Assembly (NCBI RefSeq): GCF_028649475.1
Contig: NZ_JAQSIP010000010.1
Coordinates: forward strand, 62,001 to 126,000
Length of the DNA stretch: 64,000 bases
Source of the DNA: Curvibacter cyanobacteriorum
GTDB lineage: Bacteria > Pseudomonadota > Gammaproteobacteria > Burkholderiales > Burkholderiaceae_C
Direction: 5' to 3'
The notes beneath the pieces were generated by a model. It ran no database searches, was not told the origin of the DNA, and worked only from the letters and a program-made list of their open reading frames with translations. Made by a program: the position numbers and the translations under genes. How positions within the stretch are numbered: position 1 is the first letter of the stretch; each line of letters opens with the position of its first letter. This document shows, piece by piece, positions 25,700 to 35,963 of the stretch.

Positions 25700-28021
25700 T
25701 CAGGCGTCGCTGTTGCGGTTGGGCACCAGCACATCGCGCTGGCCACTGCTGGTCAGCGCACTGACCAGGCCGGCCTTTTCCATGTCTTCCAACAGGCGGG
25801 CCGAGCGGTTGTAGCCAATGCGCAGCTTGCGCTGCACGTAGGAGATGCTGGCCTTGCGGTCCTTGAGCACCACCTCGACGGCCTGGTCGTACATCGGGTC
25901 TTTTTCGCCGCCCGAGTCGCCCCCGGCCTCGCCCACGCCGTCCTCGCCGTCGACCGTGCCGCCTTCGAGCACGCCCTCGATGTAGTCCGGGTCGCCCTGG
26001 CTCTTGAGGTAGCTGACCACCCGGTGCACTTCTTCGTCGCTGACAAAGGCGCCGTGCACGCGCACCGGCAAGCCGGTGCCCGAGGGCATGTACAGCATGT
26101 CGCCCATGCCCAGCAGGGCTTCGGCGCCCATCTGGTCGAGGATGGTGCGGCTGTCGATCTTGCTGCTGACCTGGAAGGCGATGCGGGTCGGGATGTTGGC
26201 CTTGATCAGGCCGGTGATCACGTCCACGCTGGGGCGCTGGGTGGCCAGGATCAGGTGGATGCCAGCGGCGCGCGCCTTTTGGGCCAGGCGGGCAATCAGC
26301 TCTTCGATCTTCTTGCCCACCACCATCATCAGGTCGGCCAGCTCGTCGATCACCACCACGATGTGTGGCAGGCGCTGCAGCGGCTCGGGGCTTTCGGGCG
26401 TCAGGCTGAAGGGGTTGTAGATGAACTCCTCGCGCGCCTGGGCTTCGTCGATCTTGGTGTTGTAGCCGGCCAGGTTGCGCACGCCGAGCTTGCTCATGAG
26501 CTTGTAGCGGCGCTCCATCTCGGCCACACACCAGGTCAAGCCGTTGGCGGCCTGCTTCATGTCGGTGACCACCGGGGCCAGCAGGTGCGGAATGCCTTCG
26601 TAGACCGACATTTCAAGCATCTTGGGGTCGATCATCAGCAGCCGCACATCGCGCGCCTCGGCCTTGTACAGCAGCGACAGGATCATCGCGTTGATCCCCA
26701 CCGACTTGCCCGAACCGGTGGTACCCGCCACCAGCACGTGCGGCATCTTGGCCAGGTCGGCCACCACGGGGTTGCCGATGATGTCCTTGCCCAGGCCCAT
26801 GGTCAGCATGGACTTGGCCTCGTGGTAGATCTGCGAGCCCAGGATTTCGCTGAGCTTGATGGTCTGCCGCTTGGCGTTGGGCAATTCCAGCGCCATGTAG
26901 TTCTTGCCCGGGATGGTCTCGATCACGCGGATCGACACCAGGCTCAAGGAGCGCGCCAGGTCCTTGGCCAGGTTCACCACCTGCGAGCCCTTGACCCCGG
27001 TGGCGGGCTCGATCTCGTAGCGCGTGATCACCGGGCCCGGCGAGGCCAGCACCACACGCACCTCGACGCCAAAGTCCTTGAGCTTCTTCTCGATCAGGCG
27101 GCTGGTCATCTCCAGCGTCTCGGGCGACACGGTTTCCTGGCGCAGCAGCGCACCGTCGAGCAGGTCGACCTGGGGCAGCTTGCTGTCGGGCATCTCGGTG
27201 AACAGGGGCTTCTGGCGCTCCTTGACCACGCGCTCGCTCTTGGGCACCTCGACCATCACCGGCTCGATGATCTGCACCGGCTTGGGGTGGTGTTCGCGGC
27301 TTTCGATCCGCTCTTCGAGCACCACCTCCTCGCGTTCGCGCGCGGCGCGCTTGCCCACCGCCAGGTCCTCGGCCATCTCGCGTTTCTCACGGCGCGACTG
27401 CACCAGCGAGTCCAGCCAGCCGCCCAGGCGCTCGGCCACATGGCCCCATGAGAACCCAAACACCAGCGCGCTGCCCACCACCGCGACACTGAGCGCCGCC
27501 AGCGCGGTGCCCGTGAAGCCCAGCCACTTCATCGAGGCGGGGCCCAGCAAATAGCCCAACACACCGCCGCCGTGGCCCGGCAGCAGGCCTTCAAACCGGT
27601 ACAGGCGCGACCACTCGAGCGTGGCGCTGGCCATCAGCAGCAGCACCAGGCCCAGCCAAAAACGCCAACGCGCCTGTGGCGGCCCTTGGTCGTCGGCGCG
27701 CATCCAGCGCGCCAGGCTGGCCAACCAGGCCCGCAGCCCGGCCACCAAGCACCACCAGACCGAGAAACCCAGCATGAAATAACTGGTGTCCGCGAGCCAG
27801 GCCCCCAGGCGGCCAGCCCAGTTGAAGACCCGGCGCGAACCGCCGGAGGTCGACCAGGCCGGGTCTTGCGGGTGGTAGCTGAGCAGCGCGAGCAGGCACA
27901 GGGCCAGCACCGCGGCCCACAGAATCAGGCCGATCTCGTGGGTGAAGCGGCTGACGCCCGAGCGTGGCGGCGCCTCCCGGCGGGTCGCGGGAGACGTCAG
28001 GGTGTGGAGTGAATAGGTCAT
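25700..28021 (-). CDS. ftsK: DNA translocase FtsK
   Basis: Divisome-anchored DNA pump that clears the chromosome terminus and activates XerCD. The 773-residue protein has about four N-terminal membrane helices (30-50, 80-100, 121-138, 165-190), a short charged linker (210-290), and the RecA-like motor with Walker A GTTGSGKS at 433-440 and Walker [15 protein letters not shown]. The C-terminal gamma winged-helix ([37 protein letters not shown]) binds KOPS. The linker is much shorter than in E. coli FtsK (1329 residues), normal for betaproteobacteria. An acidic Gly/Glu-rich stretch precedes the gamma domain. Confidence 0.96.
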   Translation of the reverse strand: MTYSLHTLTSPATRREAPPRSGVSRFTHEIGLILWAAVLALCLLALLSYHPQDPAWSTSGGSRRVFNWAGRLGAWLADTSYFMLGFSVWWCLVAGLRAWLASLARWMRADDQGPPQARWRFWLGLVLLLMASATLEWSRLYRFEGLLPGHGGGVLGYLLGPASMKWLGFTGTALAALSVAVVGSALVFGFSWGHVAERLGGWLDSLVQSRREKREMAEDLAVGKRAAREREEVVLEERIESREHHPKPVQIIEPVMVEVPKSERVVKERQKPLFTEMPDSKLPQVDLLDGALLRQETVSPETLEMTSRLIEKKLKDFGVEVRVVLASPGPVITRYEIEPATGVKGSQVVNLAKDLARSLSLVSIRVIETIPGKNYMALELPNAKRQTIKLSEILGSQIYHEAKSMLTMGLGKDIIGNPVVADLAKMPHVLVAGTTGSGKSVGINAMILSLLYKAEARDVRLLMIDPKMLEMSVYEGIPHLLAPVVTDMKQAANGLTWCVAEMERRYKLMSKLGVRNLAGYNTKIDEAQAREEFIYNPFSLTPESPEPLQRLPHIVVVIDELADLMMVVGKKIEELIARLAQKARAAGIHLILATQRPSVDVITGLIKANIPTRIAFQVSSKIDSRTILDQMGAEALLGMGDMLYMPSGTGLPVRVHGAFVSDEEVHRVVSYLKSQGDPDYIEGVLEGGTVDGEDGVGEAGGDSGGEKDPMYDQAVEVVLKDRKASISYVQRKLRIGYNRSARLLEDMEKAGLVSALTSSGQRDVLVPNRNSDA

Positions 28022-28089
28022 AAAGGCAGCAAGGGCACCGAGCTTAAGCGCAATCTCGGCCGGTCCAGGCCTCGCTGGCAGAGGCCAGC

Positions 28090-28767
28090 TCAGGTCAGTT
28101 GCAACAAACGGTCTTTGATGGTCATGCGACCTTCGTCGTCGGACTGCACAAAGCCGCGCTCCTCGAGGTCTTTCATGACCCGGCTGACCATTTCACGCGA
28201 GGCCCCCACCATCTTGGCGATGTCCTGGCGCGACAGCTTGTCGCGGATCAGCAAGGTGCCGTCTTCGCACTCCGTGGCGTGTTCCATGAGGGCGCGCGCG
28301 ACGCGGCCATAGACATCCATCAGCGCCAGCGATTCGATCTTCTGATCGGCCTGGCGCAGGCGCTGCACCAGCCGCTTCATGACCGCGTAGGCCACGCTGC
28401 TGTTGTCCTGCAGGCAGCGCATGAACTCGGCCCGACCCAAGGTCAACACGTCGGTCTGGATCTCGGCCCGCACGGTGGCCGAGTGGGTCTGGTTGTCAAT
28501 CAGGCTCATCTCGCCGAGGTGGTCGCCCGTGCGCAGGGTGGCCAGGATGACCTCGCGGCCGCGCTTGTCGGTGGTCAACACCCGCACCCGGCCGTTGAGC
28601 AGGATGAACAGTGCATCGGACTTGTGCCCCTGCTCCACCAAGGCCTCGCCGCGCTTGAAACGCCGCTTGACCACCACACGCGAGATCAATTCGGCCTGCG
28701 GCGCGGTCAGCAGCGCAAACAGGGGCACGCGCCGAAGCAGTTCCAGGTTGGACACCATGGTCGTCAT
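28090..28767 (-). CDS. Crp/Fnr family transcriptional regulator
   Basis: A 225-residue regulator: an N-terminal cyclic-nucleotide-binding-type beta barrel (about 15-125, with [21 protein letters not shown]) and a C-terminal Crp-type winged helix ([29 protein letters not shown]). The effector-pocket sequence GEMSLID..SATVRA is close to GE(L/M)SL..RSATV of cAMP receptors, so nucleotide binding is possible. No Fnr-type N-terminal Cys cluster is present. The start at 28767 has GGAGAAG seven bases upstream. It is divergent from trxB. Similar genes are next to trxB and ftsK in many Burkholderiales; its targets are unknown. Confidence 0.9.
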   Translation of the reverse strand: MTTMVSNLELLRRVPLFALLTAPQAELISRVVVKRRFKRGEALVEQGHKSDALFILLNGRVRVLTTDKRGREVILATLRTGDHLGEMSLIDNQTHSATVRAEIQTDVLTLGRAEFMRCLQDNSSVAYAVMKRLVQRLRQADQKIESLALMDVYGRVARALMEHATECEDGTLLIRDKLSRQDIAKMVGASREMVSRVMKDLEERGFVQSDDEGRMTIKDRLLQLT

Positions 28768-28876
28768 GTCAAATCTTCTCCATAAGCAGGCTGGCCCTGG
28801 GCCAGACTCGGTCATCTCAGGGCCCCATCGGGGCACCGGCAGGGTTTCAAGCCCCCACCCACAGGGGCTTGATTAG

Positions 28877-29959
<1,083 letters not shown>

Positions 29960-29993
29960 GCTCTGCCATCACAGCCCTGCATGGCGCCAGGGC

Positions 29994-30023
29994 TTGAAGC
30001 CTTTGAGCGCCGCAGGCTATAAT
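29994..30023 (+). promoter_or_regulatory. Sigma-70 promoter of rpmB-rpmG
   Basis: -35 TTGAAG (29994-29999) and a perfect -10 TATAAT (30018-30023) at 18-base spacing. Transcription from here would leave a leader of about 200 bases before rpmB. Confidence 0.75.
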
Positions 30024-30231
30024 CTTTAGCTTTGCTGAAACAGGCAAGCATGAGGTCGCCAAGACCCTTGCTGGCCACAGATGCAAATTACCTCCACCGC
30101 CACCCAGGCAACAGAACCGCGCCGCCGCTGCGACCAGTGACGAGCGACGCGGGTCCTGTCAGCCTAAGTGCCCTGACCGGCCAGGGTGGCGAGGTGCGGC
30201 TTTGGCCGTTAACAGTCTTAGGAGTGTCCAC

Positions 30232-30465
30232 ATGGCACGCGTATGTGAAGTCACGGGCAAGGGCCCGATGGTCGGGAACAATGTTTCCCACGCCAACAAC
30301 AAAACCAAGCGCCGGTTCCTGCCGAACCTGCAATACCGCCGTTTCTGGGTTGAAACTGAAAACCGTTGGGTTCGCCTGCGCGTTTCCAGCGCCGCTCTGC
30401 GTCTGATCGACAAGAACGGTATCGACTCTGTGCTCGCAGACCTGCGCGCACGTGGCCAAGCTTAA
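30232..30465 (+). CDS. rpmB: 50S ribosomal protein L28
   Basis: A 77-residue ribosomal protein with the family N-terminus [20 protein letters not shown] and the KRRFLPNLQ motif. AGGAG lies about seven bases before the ATG, after a long untranslated leader. It lacks the N-terminal CxxC pairs of zinc-binding variants (only one Cys, at residue 5). It forms an operon with rpmG, 11 bases downstream. Confidence 0.97.
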   Translation: MARVCEVTGKGPMVGNNVSHANNKTKRRFLPNLQYRRFWVETENRWVRLRVSSAALRLIDKNGIDSVLADLRARGQA

Positions 30466-30476
30466 GGAGAACCACC

Positions 30477-30647
30477 ATGGCAGCCAAAGGCGGACGCGAA
30501 AAGATCAAGCTGGAATCCACTGCGGGTACCGGCCACTTCTACACCACCACCAAGAACAAGAAGACCACGCCCGAGAAGATGCTGATCAAGAAATTTGATC
30601 CCAAAGCTCGCAAGCACGTGGACTACAAGGAAATCAAGCTGAAGTAA
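30477..30647 (+). CDS. rpmG: 50S ribosomal protein L33
   Basis: A 56-residue ribosomal protein; [20 protein letters not shown] and the tail [12 protein letters not shown] are characteristic. It has no CxxC pairs, so it is the zinc-independent type. AAGGAG lies seven bases before the ATG, overlapping the end of rpmB. A terminator follows directly. Confidence 0.97.
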   Translation: MAAKGGREKIKLESTAGTGHFYTTTKNKKTTPEKMLIKKFDPKARKHVDYKEIKLK

Positions 30648-30664
30648 TTCAGCGCCTTGGTTCC

Positions 30665-30698
30665 AAAAGCCACCCGGCCCCGGCCCGGTGGCTTTTTT
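30665..30698 (+). terminator. Rho-independent terminator after rpmG
   Basis: AAAAGCCACCCGG ... CCGGTGGCTTTTTT: a GC-rich stem of eight or more pairs and a six-T run, 18 bases after the stop codon. Confidence 0.93.
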
Positions 30699-30731
30699 CA
30701 TGCCCGCACGGCCTCCGCGACGGCCACGCGC

Positions 30732-32234
30732 TCAGGCGGCCACGCGTTGCAATGGGTCCTGATCAAGCATGGCCTGCACCAAGCGCCCCAAGGTGACGTA
30801 GGCGGCCTCGACCTCGGCCGAAAAGGGCAGACCGCAACTGAGCCGAACAAAGCGCTCGTAGCGCCCCGTGTTGGAGAACATCGGCCCGGGCGCCACCCGG
30901 ATGCCCAAGGCCAGCGCCTGCTCGAACAGGCGCGAGGACGACGCCCCCGGCGGCAGCTCGATCCACAGGCTCAAGCCCCCGGCCGGCACACTGAGCCGCG
31001 TCCCCACCGGAAAATAACGCGCCACCGCCTGCACGCTGCGCTCGCGCTGCTGGCGCAAGGCCTGGCGCAGGCGCCGCAGATGACGCTCGTGCGCGGCCGC
31101 CTCCACGGTGCGGGCCGTCAGCAACTGGGCCCAGACCTGCATGTTGCGGGTCTTGGCAAACTTGAGCATGTGGATGCGCGTGTGCCAGCGCCCGCCATTC
31201 ATCCATCCCTGGCGCAGGCCCGGCGCCACCGTCTTGTTGAAAGACACGCAGTAGATCACCTGCCCGTGGCGGTCCCAAGCCTTGAGCGGGCGCGGCGGCT
31301 GGGGGCTGTCGAGGAATTCGCGGTAGATGTCGTCCTCGATCAAGGCCAGCTGGTGACGCACACAAAAGTCCACCAGTCGCGCCTTGTGCTCGTCGGGCAT
31401 GACCGCGCCGTGGGGCATCTGCAGGTGCGGCACCACCACCACCGCCTTCAAGCGGGGCTCCTGCTGCACCGCGAGCTCCAGCGCCTCCAGCGAGATGCCG
31501 GTGCGCGCACTGCTGGGAATCTCCAGCGCGCGCAGGTTCTGCGCCTCCACCGCCTGCAGCAGACCATAAAAGGTCGGCGACTCCACCGCGATCACGTCGC
31601 CACGCTCGGCCACCGCGCTCAACGCCAGGTTGACCGCCTCGGAATTGCCCAGCGTGGCCATCACCTCCTGGGGCGCCACCTGCACCCCGGCGTCCAGCGC
31701 CCGGCGCGCCATGGCGGCCTGGAACACTGGGTGGGTGCCGGGGCGCGAATGCCCTTGAACCAGGATGTCTGGAAACTCCCGCAGCAGCGCGGCGCCGTGG
31801 CGGTTCAGCGTGGCACCATCAAACAACTCGGGCGCCGGCATGGCCGAGCCGAGGTCAATGCGCACGTCGGCCAGCCGCCCCTGCTCCAGCCACAAGGAGA
31901 TGCGCTCATTGATGCCCACGAACTCCTTGCCATCGAGCTGCGACACCGGCATGCGGGGATCCGGGTCGGTGGCCTCCCCCAAATTCACAGCCGCCGGGCT
32001 GCACACAAAGTAGCCCACCCGCGGGCGGGCCTCCAGGCAGCCCTCGGCCTCGAGGGTGCGCAGGATCTGCAGCGCCGTGGACAGGCTGATCGCGTGGCGC
32101 TGCATCAGCTCGCGCACCGAGGGCATGCGCTGCCCCGCGGACAAGGCCCCCTTGGCGATGGCCTGGCGATAGTGCTCGGCCCACTGGCGGTACAAGGGCG
32201 GAAGGTCTCGGGAAGTGGCAGCCATGCGGGCCAT
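30732..32234 (-). CDS. MocR-type GntR regulator with aminotransferase domain
   Basis: A 500-residue PLP-dependent regulator: N-terminal GntR winged helix (PLYRQWAEHYRQAIAKG, then RMPSVRELMQRHAISLSTAL) fused to a fold-type-I aminotransferase domain with PLP-binding Lys in SFNKTVAPGLRQGW and the IEDDIYREF motif. Such proteins sense PLP-linked amino acids and control neighbouring genes. The start is uncertain between ATGs at 32234 and 32225; neither has a clear ribosome site. It is divergent from a DUF2917 gene 143 bases away, a frequent pairing in Burkholderiales, so it may control that gene. Confidence 0.88.
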   Translation of the reverse strand: MARMAATSRDLPPLYRQWAEHYRQAIAKGALSAGQRMPSVRELMQRHAISLSTALQILRTLEAEGCLEARPRVGYFVCSPAAVNLGEATDPDPRMPVSQLDGKEFVGINERISLWLEQGRLADVRIDLGSAMPAPELFDGATLNRHGAALLREFPDILVQGHSRPGTHPVFQAAMARRALDAGVQVAPQEVMATLGNSEAVNLALSAVAERGDVIAVESPTFYGLLQAVEAQNLRALEIPSSARTGISLEALELAVQQEPRLKAVVVVPHLQMPHGAVMPDEHKARLVDFCVRHQLALIEDDIYREFLDSPQPPRPLKAWDRHGQVIYCVSFNKTVAPGLRQGWMNGGRWHTRIHMLKFAKTRNMQVWAQLLTARTVEAAAHERHLRRLRQALRQQRERSVQAVARYFPVGTRLSVPAGGLSLWIELPPGASSSRLFEQALALGIRVAPGPMFSNTGRYERFVRLSCGLPFSAEVEAAYVTLGRLVQAMLDQDPLQRVAA

Positions 32235-32377
32235 GATGCCGTAAGCCGGGCAACCAGAACAGATACAGCGCCGACCAAATCGAGGCAGAACAGAGGGCAC
32301 CAAACTGCGCTGATGCGCCCTGCACCGCCCCGGACTGTGCCTGTTGCCAGGTCCGCGCTTTTTCTACGCTGGAGGGC

Positions 32378-32791
32378 ATGAACACCCCCCTCCCGACACC
32401 CTCCCCCTGCCCAGCACCGCAGCGCCACGCGGTCGGGGCCGAGCAAACCTGCCTGCTCCACCTGCAGGCAGGCAGCGAACTGCGCTGCCTGCAAGGCCCC
32501 CTCCAGGTGCAGCTCATGCACACCGGGGGCGCGGGGGCCGCCCCCCTGATCTGGTCACTGCCCACCCATGGGGCCTGGCGCTGCCCGGTCGACGGCTGGG
32601 TCAGCCTGCGCGCGGGCGGCCCGCAGGGCGCGCGCTACGGGCTGCAAGCTGCGCCCGCCCAGGGCCCGAACACCGACCTCCCCATCGACACCCGAAGCGA
32701 CAAGGCGAAAAAAAACCGCCCCGGTCTGATCGACCTGGGGCGGTGGTGGCGGCGACTGGGGCGGATCAGGCCTTGGCAGCGCGCAGCGTGA
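32378..32791 (+). CDS. DUF2917 family protein, tail overlapping the next gene
   Basis: A 137-residue protein whose core (LLHLQAGSELRCLQGPLQVQL, then GAWRCPVDGWVSLRAGG) fits the small beta-rich DUF2917 family. GGAGG precedes the ATG. The last 35 residues read through the terminator hairpin of the opposite gene and into that gene's 3' end by 26 bases, and are Lys/Arg/Trp-rich; they look like an accidental extension after loss of an earlier stop. Function of the family is unknown; regulation by the divergent MocR-type protein is inferred. Confidence 0.7.
   Translation: MNTPLPTPSPCPAPQRHAVGAEQTCLLHLQAGSELRCLQGPLQVQLMHTGGAGAAPLIWSLPTHGAWRCPVDGWVSLRAGGPQGARYGLQAAPAQGPNTDLPIDTRSDKAKKNRPGLIDLGRWWRRLGRIRPWQRAA
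32708..32743 (-). terminator. Rho-independent terminator of the desaturase gene
   Basis: Minus strand: stem CCGCCCC(A)GGTC / GACCGGGGCGG with one bulged base, followed by eight T residues. It lies 22 bases beyond the desaturase stop and inside the 3' part of the DUF2917 frame on the other strand. Confidence 0.9.
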
Positions 32792-33968
32792 GCGAGAAGT
32801 CGCGCAGCGCGGCAATGCCGCTTTCTTCAGCGCGGTGGCACCAGGCCTGCAGGTCGCGCGTCAGTTGCTCGCGCGATTGCGAGGTGTTGAGCCACAGTTG
32901 GCGCAGTTCTTCACGCATGGTGACCATCTTGTCGAGCGCCGGGTAGGCCACGCGGGCCTGCGCCAGTTGCGGTTGGGCGGCTGCGGGCACTTTCTCGGCG
33001 TCGCGGTGCAGCCAGCGGCGGGCGGCTTCGATCAGCGAGGCATCGCCTTGCTTGACCTTCAGCGCGGCCAGCTCCTGGCGCACGCCACGGGCATAGCCTG
33101 CCATCACTTCGTAGCGGTTGGCGATCAGGGCCTCGAGGGTCTTCTCGTCGGCCACCGGCTTGACATCCCCCAGTTGCAGCTTGGGCGGGGTCTTCTTGAC
33201 CTTGGCCCAGCCGATCTTGGACATCAGGCTGATGTAAACCCAGCCAATGTCGAACTCGTAGGGCTTGACCGAGAACTTGGCCGACGTCGGGTAGGTGTGG
33301 TGGTTGTTGTGCAACTCTTCACCGCCGATGATGATGCCGATCGGCGAGATGTTGGTGCTGGCGTCGGCCGCTTCAAAGTTGCGGTAACCCCAGTAGTGAC
33401 CGATGCCGTTGATGATGCCGGCCGCGGTGATCGGGATCCACAGCATCTGCACGGCCCAGACGGTGGCGCCCAGACCGCCGAACAAGGCCAGGTCCAGGAT
33501 CAGCATCAGGCCCACGCCTTGCCAGCTGAAACGGCTGTAGACATTGCGCTCCATCCAGTCGTCGGGCGTGCCGTGGCCGAAGCGGGAAATGGTGTCGCGG
33601 TTCTTGGCTTCGGCGCGGTACAACTCGGCCCCTTGCCAGAACACGGTTTCAATGCCGCGGGTCTGCGGGCTGTGCGGGTCGTCCGGGGTCTCGCACTTGG
33701 CGTGGTGCTTGCGGTGGATGGCAACCCATTCCTTGGTCACCATGCCGGTGCCGATCCACAGCCAGAAGCGGAAGAAATGCTGCGGAATCGGGTGCAGGTC
33801 CAGGGCCCGGTGCGCCTGCGAACGGTGCAGGAAGATGGTGACCGAGCAGATCGTGAGGTGGGTCGTGACCAGGGTGTACAAGACCACTTGCCACCAAGTC
33901 AGGCCCCACAGGCCGTGGCCCAGCCAATCAATGGCCGCGTTCAACACAGCCCAATCCGGTAAAAACAT
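32766..33968 (-). CDS. Acyl-CoA/acyl-lipid delta-9 desaturase
   Basis: Membrane di-iron desaturase introducing a double bond into saturated acyl chains for membrane fluidity. The 400-residue protein has the three histidine boxes HRSQAH (48-53), HRKHH (85-89) and HNNHH (220-224), and two pairs of membrane helices. A soluble C-terminal extension of about 130 residues, rich in Lys and Arg and helical, goes beyond the catalytic core; this is common in betaproteobacterial members. AAGG lies eight bases before the ATG. The promoter region shows a palindrome between -35 and -10. Confidence 0.92.
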   Translation of the reverse strand: MFLPDWAVLNAAIDWLGHGLWGLTWWQVVLYTLVTTHLTICSVTIFLHRSQAHRALDLHPIPQHFFRFWLWIGTGMVTKEWVAIHRKHHAKCETPDDPHSPQTRGIETVFWQGAELYRAEAKNRDTISRFGHGTPDDWMERNVYSRFSWQGVGLMLILDLALFGGLGATVWAVQMLWIPITAAGIINGIGHYWGYRNFEAADASTNISPIGIIIGGEELHNNHHTYPTSAKFSVKPYEFDIGWVYISLMSKIGWAKVKKTPPKLQLGDVKPVADEKTLEALIANRYEVMAGYARGVRQELAALKVKQGDASLIEAARRWLHRDAEKVPAAAQPQLAQARVAYPALDKMVTMREELRQLWLNTSQSREQLTRDLQAWCHRAEESGIAALRDFSLTLRAAKA

Positions 33969-34051
33969 GTATCAACCTTTTGCTTGAGGAGGCCCGTCAA
34001 AAAGCGAGGCTCGCTCCGAAATGAGCAGGGACGCGGACGACTCCATCTCGG

Positions 34052-34079
34052 ATTTTAATCTGGCGCCCGCCAGCCACAA
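34052..34079 (-). promoter_or_regulatory. Candidate desaturase promoter with internal palindrome
   Basis: Minus strand -35 TTGTGG (34074-34079) and -10 TAAAAT (34052-34057), 16 bases apart. The spacer holds the perfect inverted repeat CTGGCG-GG-CGCCAG (34060-34073), well placed for a repressor. The predicted leader is about 75 bases. Confidence 0.5.
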
Positions 34080-34131
34080 TTTGTTTAACCACAAGGTTTA
34101 GACAGTTATGTGACGGCGGGGCCCGGCCAGA

Positions 34132-35400
34132 TCAAGCCTTGCGGGTCCAGACGGCGGCAAAGAAGCCATCAGTGGCGTGCTGGTGCGGCCACAGGCGCAG
34201 GTAGAGGCCGCCTTCGCCGCTGCACAGGGCTTCGGCGCCAGCCACCTTGAGCTGGGACAGCGTCGGCGAAGCGGCCAGCGGGATGAAGTCGGGGTTGGCA
34301 GCCGAGAAGGCATCGGCAATGCCTTCGTTCTCCTGCGGCAGGACGCTGCAGGTGGCATAGACCAGACGACCACCGGGCTTGAGCAGGCGCGCCGCGCTTT
34401 GCAGGATGGCGGTCTGCTTTTGCACCAACTCGTCGATCGCCTTGGGCGACTGACGCCACTTCAGGTCGGGGTTGCGGCGCAAGGTCCCGAGGCCCGAACA
34501 GGGGGCATCGACCAGCACGCGGTCGATCTTGCCCGCCAGGCGCTTGATGCGGTCGTCGCGCTCGTGGGCAATGGCGGCCGGGTGCACATTGGACAAACCG
34601 CTGCGCGCCAAACGGGGCTTGAGCGCATCCAGGCGGTGACCCGAGGTGTCGAACGCGTAAAGGCGGCCGGTGTTGCGCATGCTGGCACCAATCGCCAGGG
34701 TCTTGCCCCCGGCGCCGGCACAGAAATCGACCACCATCTCGCCACGGTGGGCATCCAACAGCAGGGCCAGCAGTTGTGAGCCCTCGTCCTGCACCTCAAT
34801 GGCACCCCGCGTGAACGCATCGAGCTTGGTCAGCGCGGGCTTGCTGTCCACGCGCAGGCCCCAGGGCGAGTACGGCGTGGGTTCGGACTTGATGCCCGCG
34901 GCCTTGAGTTCTTTTTGCACCTGGTCGCGCTTGTCGGCCAGCGCATTGACGCGCAGGTCGAGCGGCGCGCCCTGGTTCAGGCTGGCCGCCAGCGACCAGA
35001 AATCCTCGGGCAGCTGGGCCTTGAGCGGGCCCGCCAGCCACTCGGGCAGGTTGTGGCGGTGCGGCTCCATCAGGTCGGCGTCGGTGACGGCGTCGCAGGT
35101 GTCGAGCCAGTTGCGCTCCTGATCGGTCAGGGCGCTTTTGACAAAGTCGCGCGGGCCATGGAAGCCCAGGATGGCCAGGCGGCGCTCGCGCGGCCCCGAA
35201 CCCGAGCGGGCCAGGTACTCAAAGCGCAGCTTTTGCCGCAGCACGTTGTAGGTGGTTTCAGCCAGGGTGGCGCGCTCGCGCGGCCCCAGGTTGCGGTGAT
35301 CACGGAAGAAACGGGACACCACCGAATCGGCGGGGTGTTCAAACAGAAGGGTGAGCCTGACCAGTTCGGCGCAGGCATCCAGCAGGGCTTTTGGGTGCAT
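34132..35400 (-). CDS. RsmB/NOP family rRNA (cytosine-5) methyltransferase
   Basis: A 422-residue SAM-dependent m5C RNA methyltransferase of the RsmB/NOP2/Sun family. The SAM site is VVDFCAGAGGKTLAIGA, and the two catalytic Cys motifs are DAPCSGLGTLRRNPD and YATCSVLPQENE. The N-terminal helical NusB-like part is short compared with E. coli RsmB (429), so it may be an RsmF- or RsmB-like variant; hence no symbol. ATG at 35400 matches the usual MHPKALLDAC start; an ATG six codons upstream is also possible. It is downstream of nothing on its strand and upstream of the desaturase by 163 bases. Confidence 0.88.
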   Translation of the reverse strand: MHPKALLDACAELVRLTLLFEHPADSVVSRFFRDHRNLGPRERATLAETTYNVLRQKLRFEYLARSGSGPRERRLAILGFHGPRDFVKSALTDQERNWLDTCDAVTDADLMEPHRHNLPEWLAGPLKAQLPEDFWSLAASLNQGAPLDLRVNALADKRDQVQKELKAAGIKSEPTPYSPWGLRVDSKPALTKLDAFTRGAIEVQDEGSQLLALLLDAHRGEMVVDFCAGAGGKTLAIGASMRNTGRLYAFDTSGHRLDALKPRLARSGLSNVHPAAIAHERDDRIKRLAGKIDRVLVDAPCSGLGTLRRNPDLKWRQSPKAIDELVQKQTAILQSAARLLKPGGRLVYATCSVLPQENEGIADAFSAANPDFIPLAASPTLSQLKVAGAEALCSGEGGLYLRLWPHQHATDGFFAAVWTRKA

Positions 35401-35653
35401 AAGCGTGCATTTTCCCATGCTTCACCGCGCGGGCCCAAGCACGCACGCCTCGCCCGGCCTGAACCCCACCTCAGCCCCATGTCTGAAAGCGATCCCTCGG
35501 GGCGGTCGCCGGGTCGGCCGGCCAGCAGCGCTGGCACCGGCTATGCTGCGCAGCCCCGACCGCGGGTTGCGCCCCTGTGACGGGTCGGCGCTCACCCCAC
35601 CGCCACATCACCACGCCTTCACCACGCCACACACCGCCCCACGGAACACCGCC

Positions 35654-35926
35654 ATGACCGCCCCCAACGACCTCGACCTGCCCGCCCTCAGCCCCTGCGT
35701 GACGCCGGGCTTCTACCGCCATTACAAGGGCGGCTTCTACCAGGTGATCGACACCGTGCGCCACAGCGAAACCCTCGAACCCATGACGCTGTACCGCGCC
35801 CTGTACGGCCAGCGCGGCCTGTGGGTGCGCCCGGCAGCCATGTTCCTGGAGACGATTGAGTTCGAGGGCCAGACGCGGCCCCGCTTCAGCCCCTGCGATG
35901 CCTCCGAGGTGCCCGCAACGCCCTGA
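35654..35926 (+). CDS. DUF1653 family protein
   Basis: A 90-residue protein; the motif GFYRHYKGGFYQVIDTVRHSET with EPMTLYRALYG and LWVRPAAMFLETIE is diagnostic of DUF1653, an SH3-like small domain of unknown function. It is a single gene between the methyltransferase and the two-component system. The ATG at 35654 has no strong ribosome site; the 50 bases upstream are a CAC-rich low-complexity tract. Confidence 0.82.
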   Translation: MTAPNDLDLPALSPCVTPGFYRHYKGGFYQVIDTVRHSETLEPMTLYRALYGQRGLWVRPAAMFLETIEFEGQTRPRFSPCDASEVPATP

Positions 35927-35963
35927 AGCAAGCGCCCTGCCTCAAAACGGCCTCAAAACCACC

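Noticed and set aside
35471-35764. Minus-strand frame of 97 codons overlapping the DUF1653 gene
   Set aside because: No homology; the plus-strand DUF1653 product is clear.
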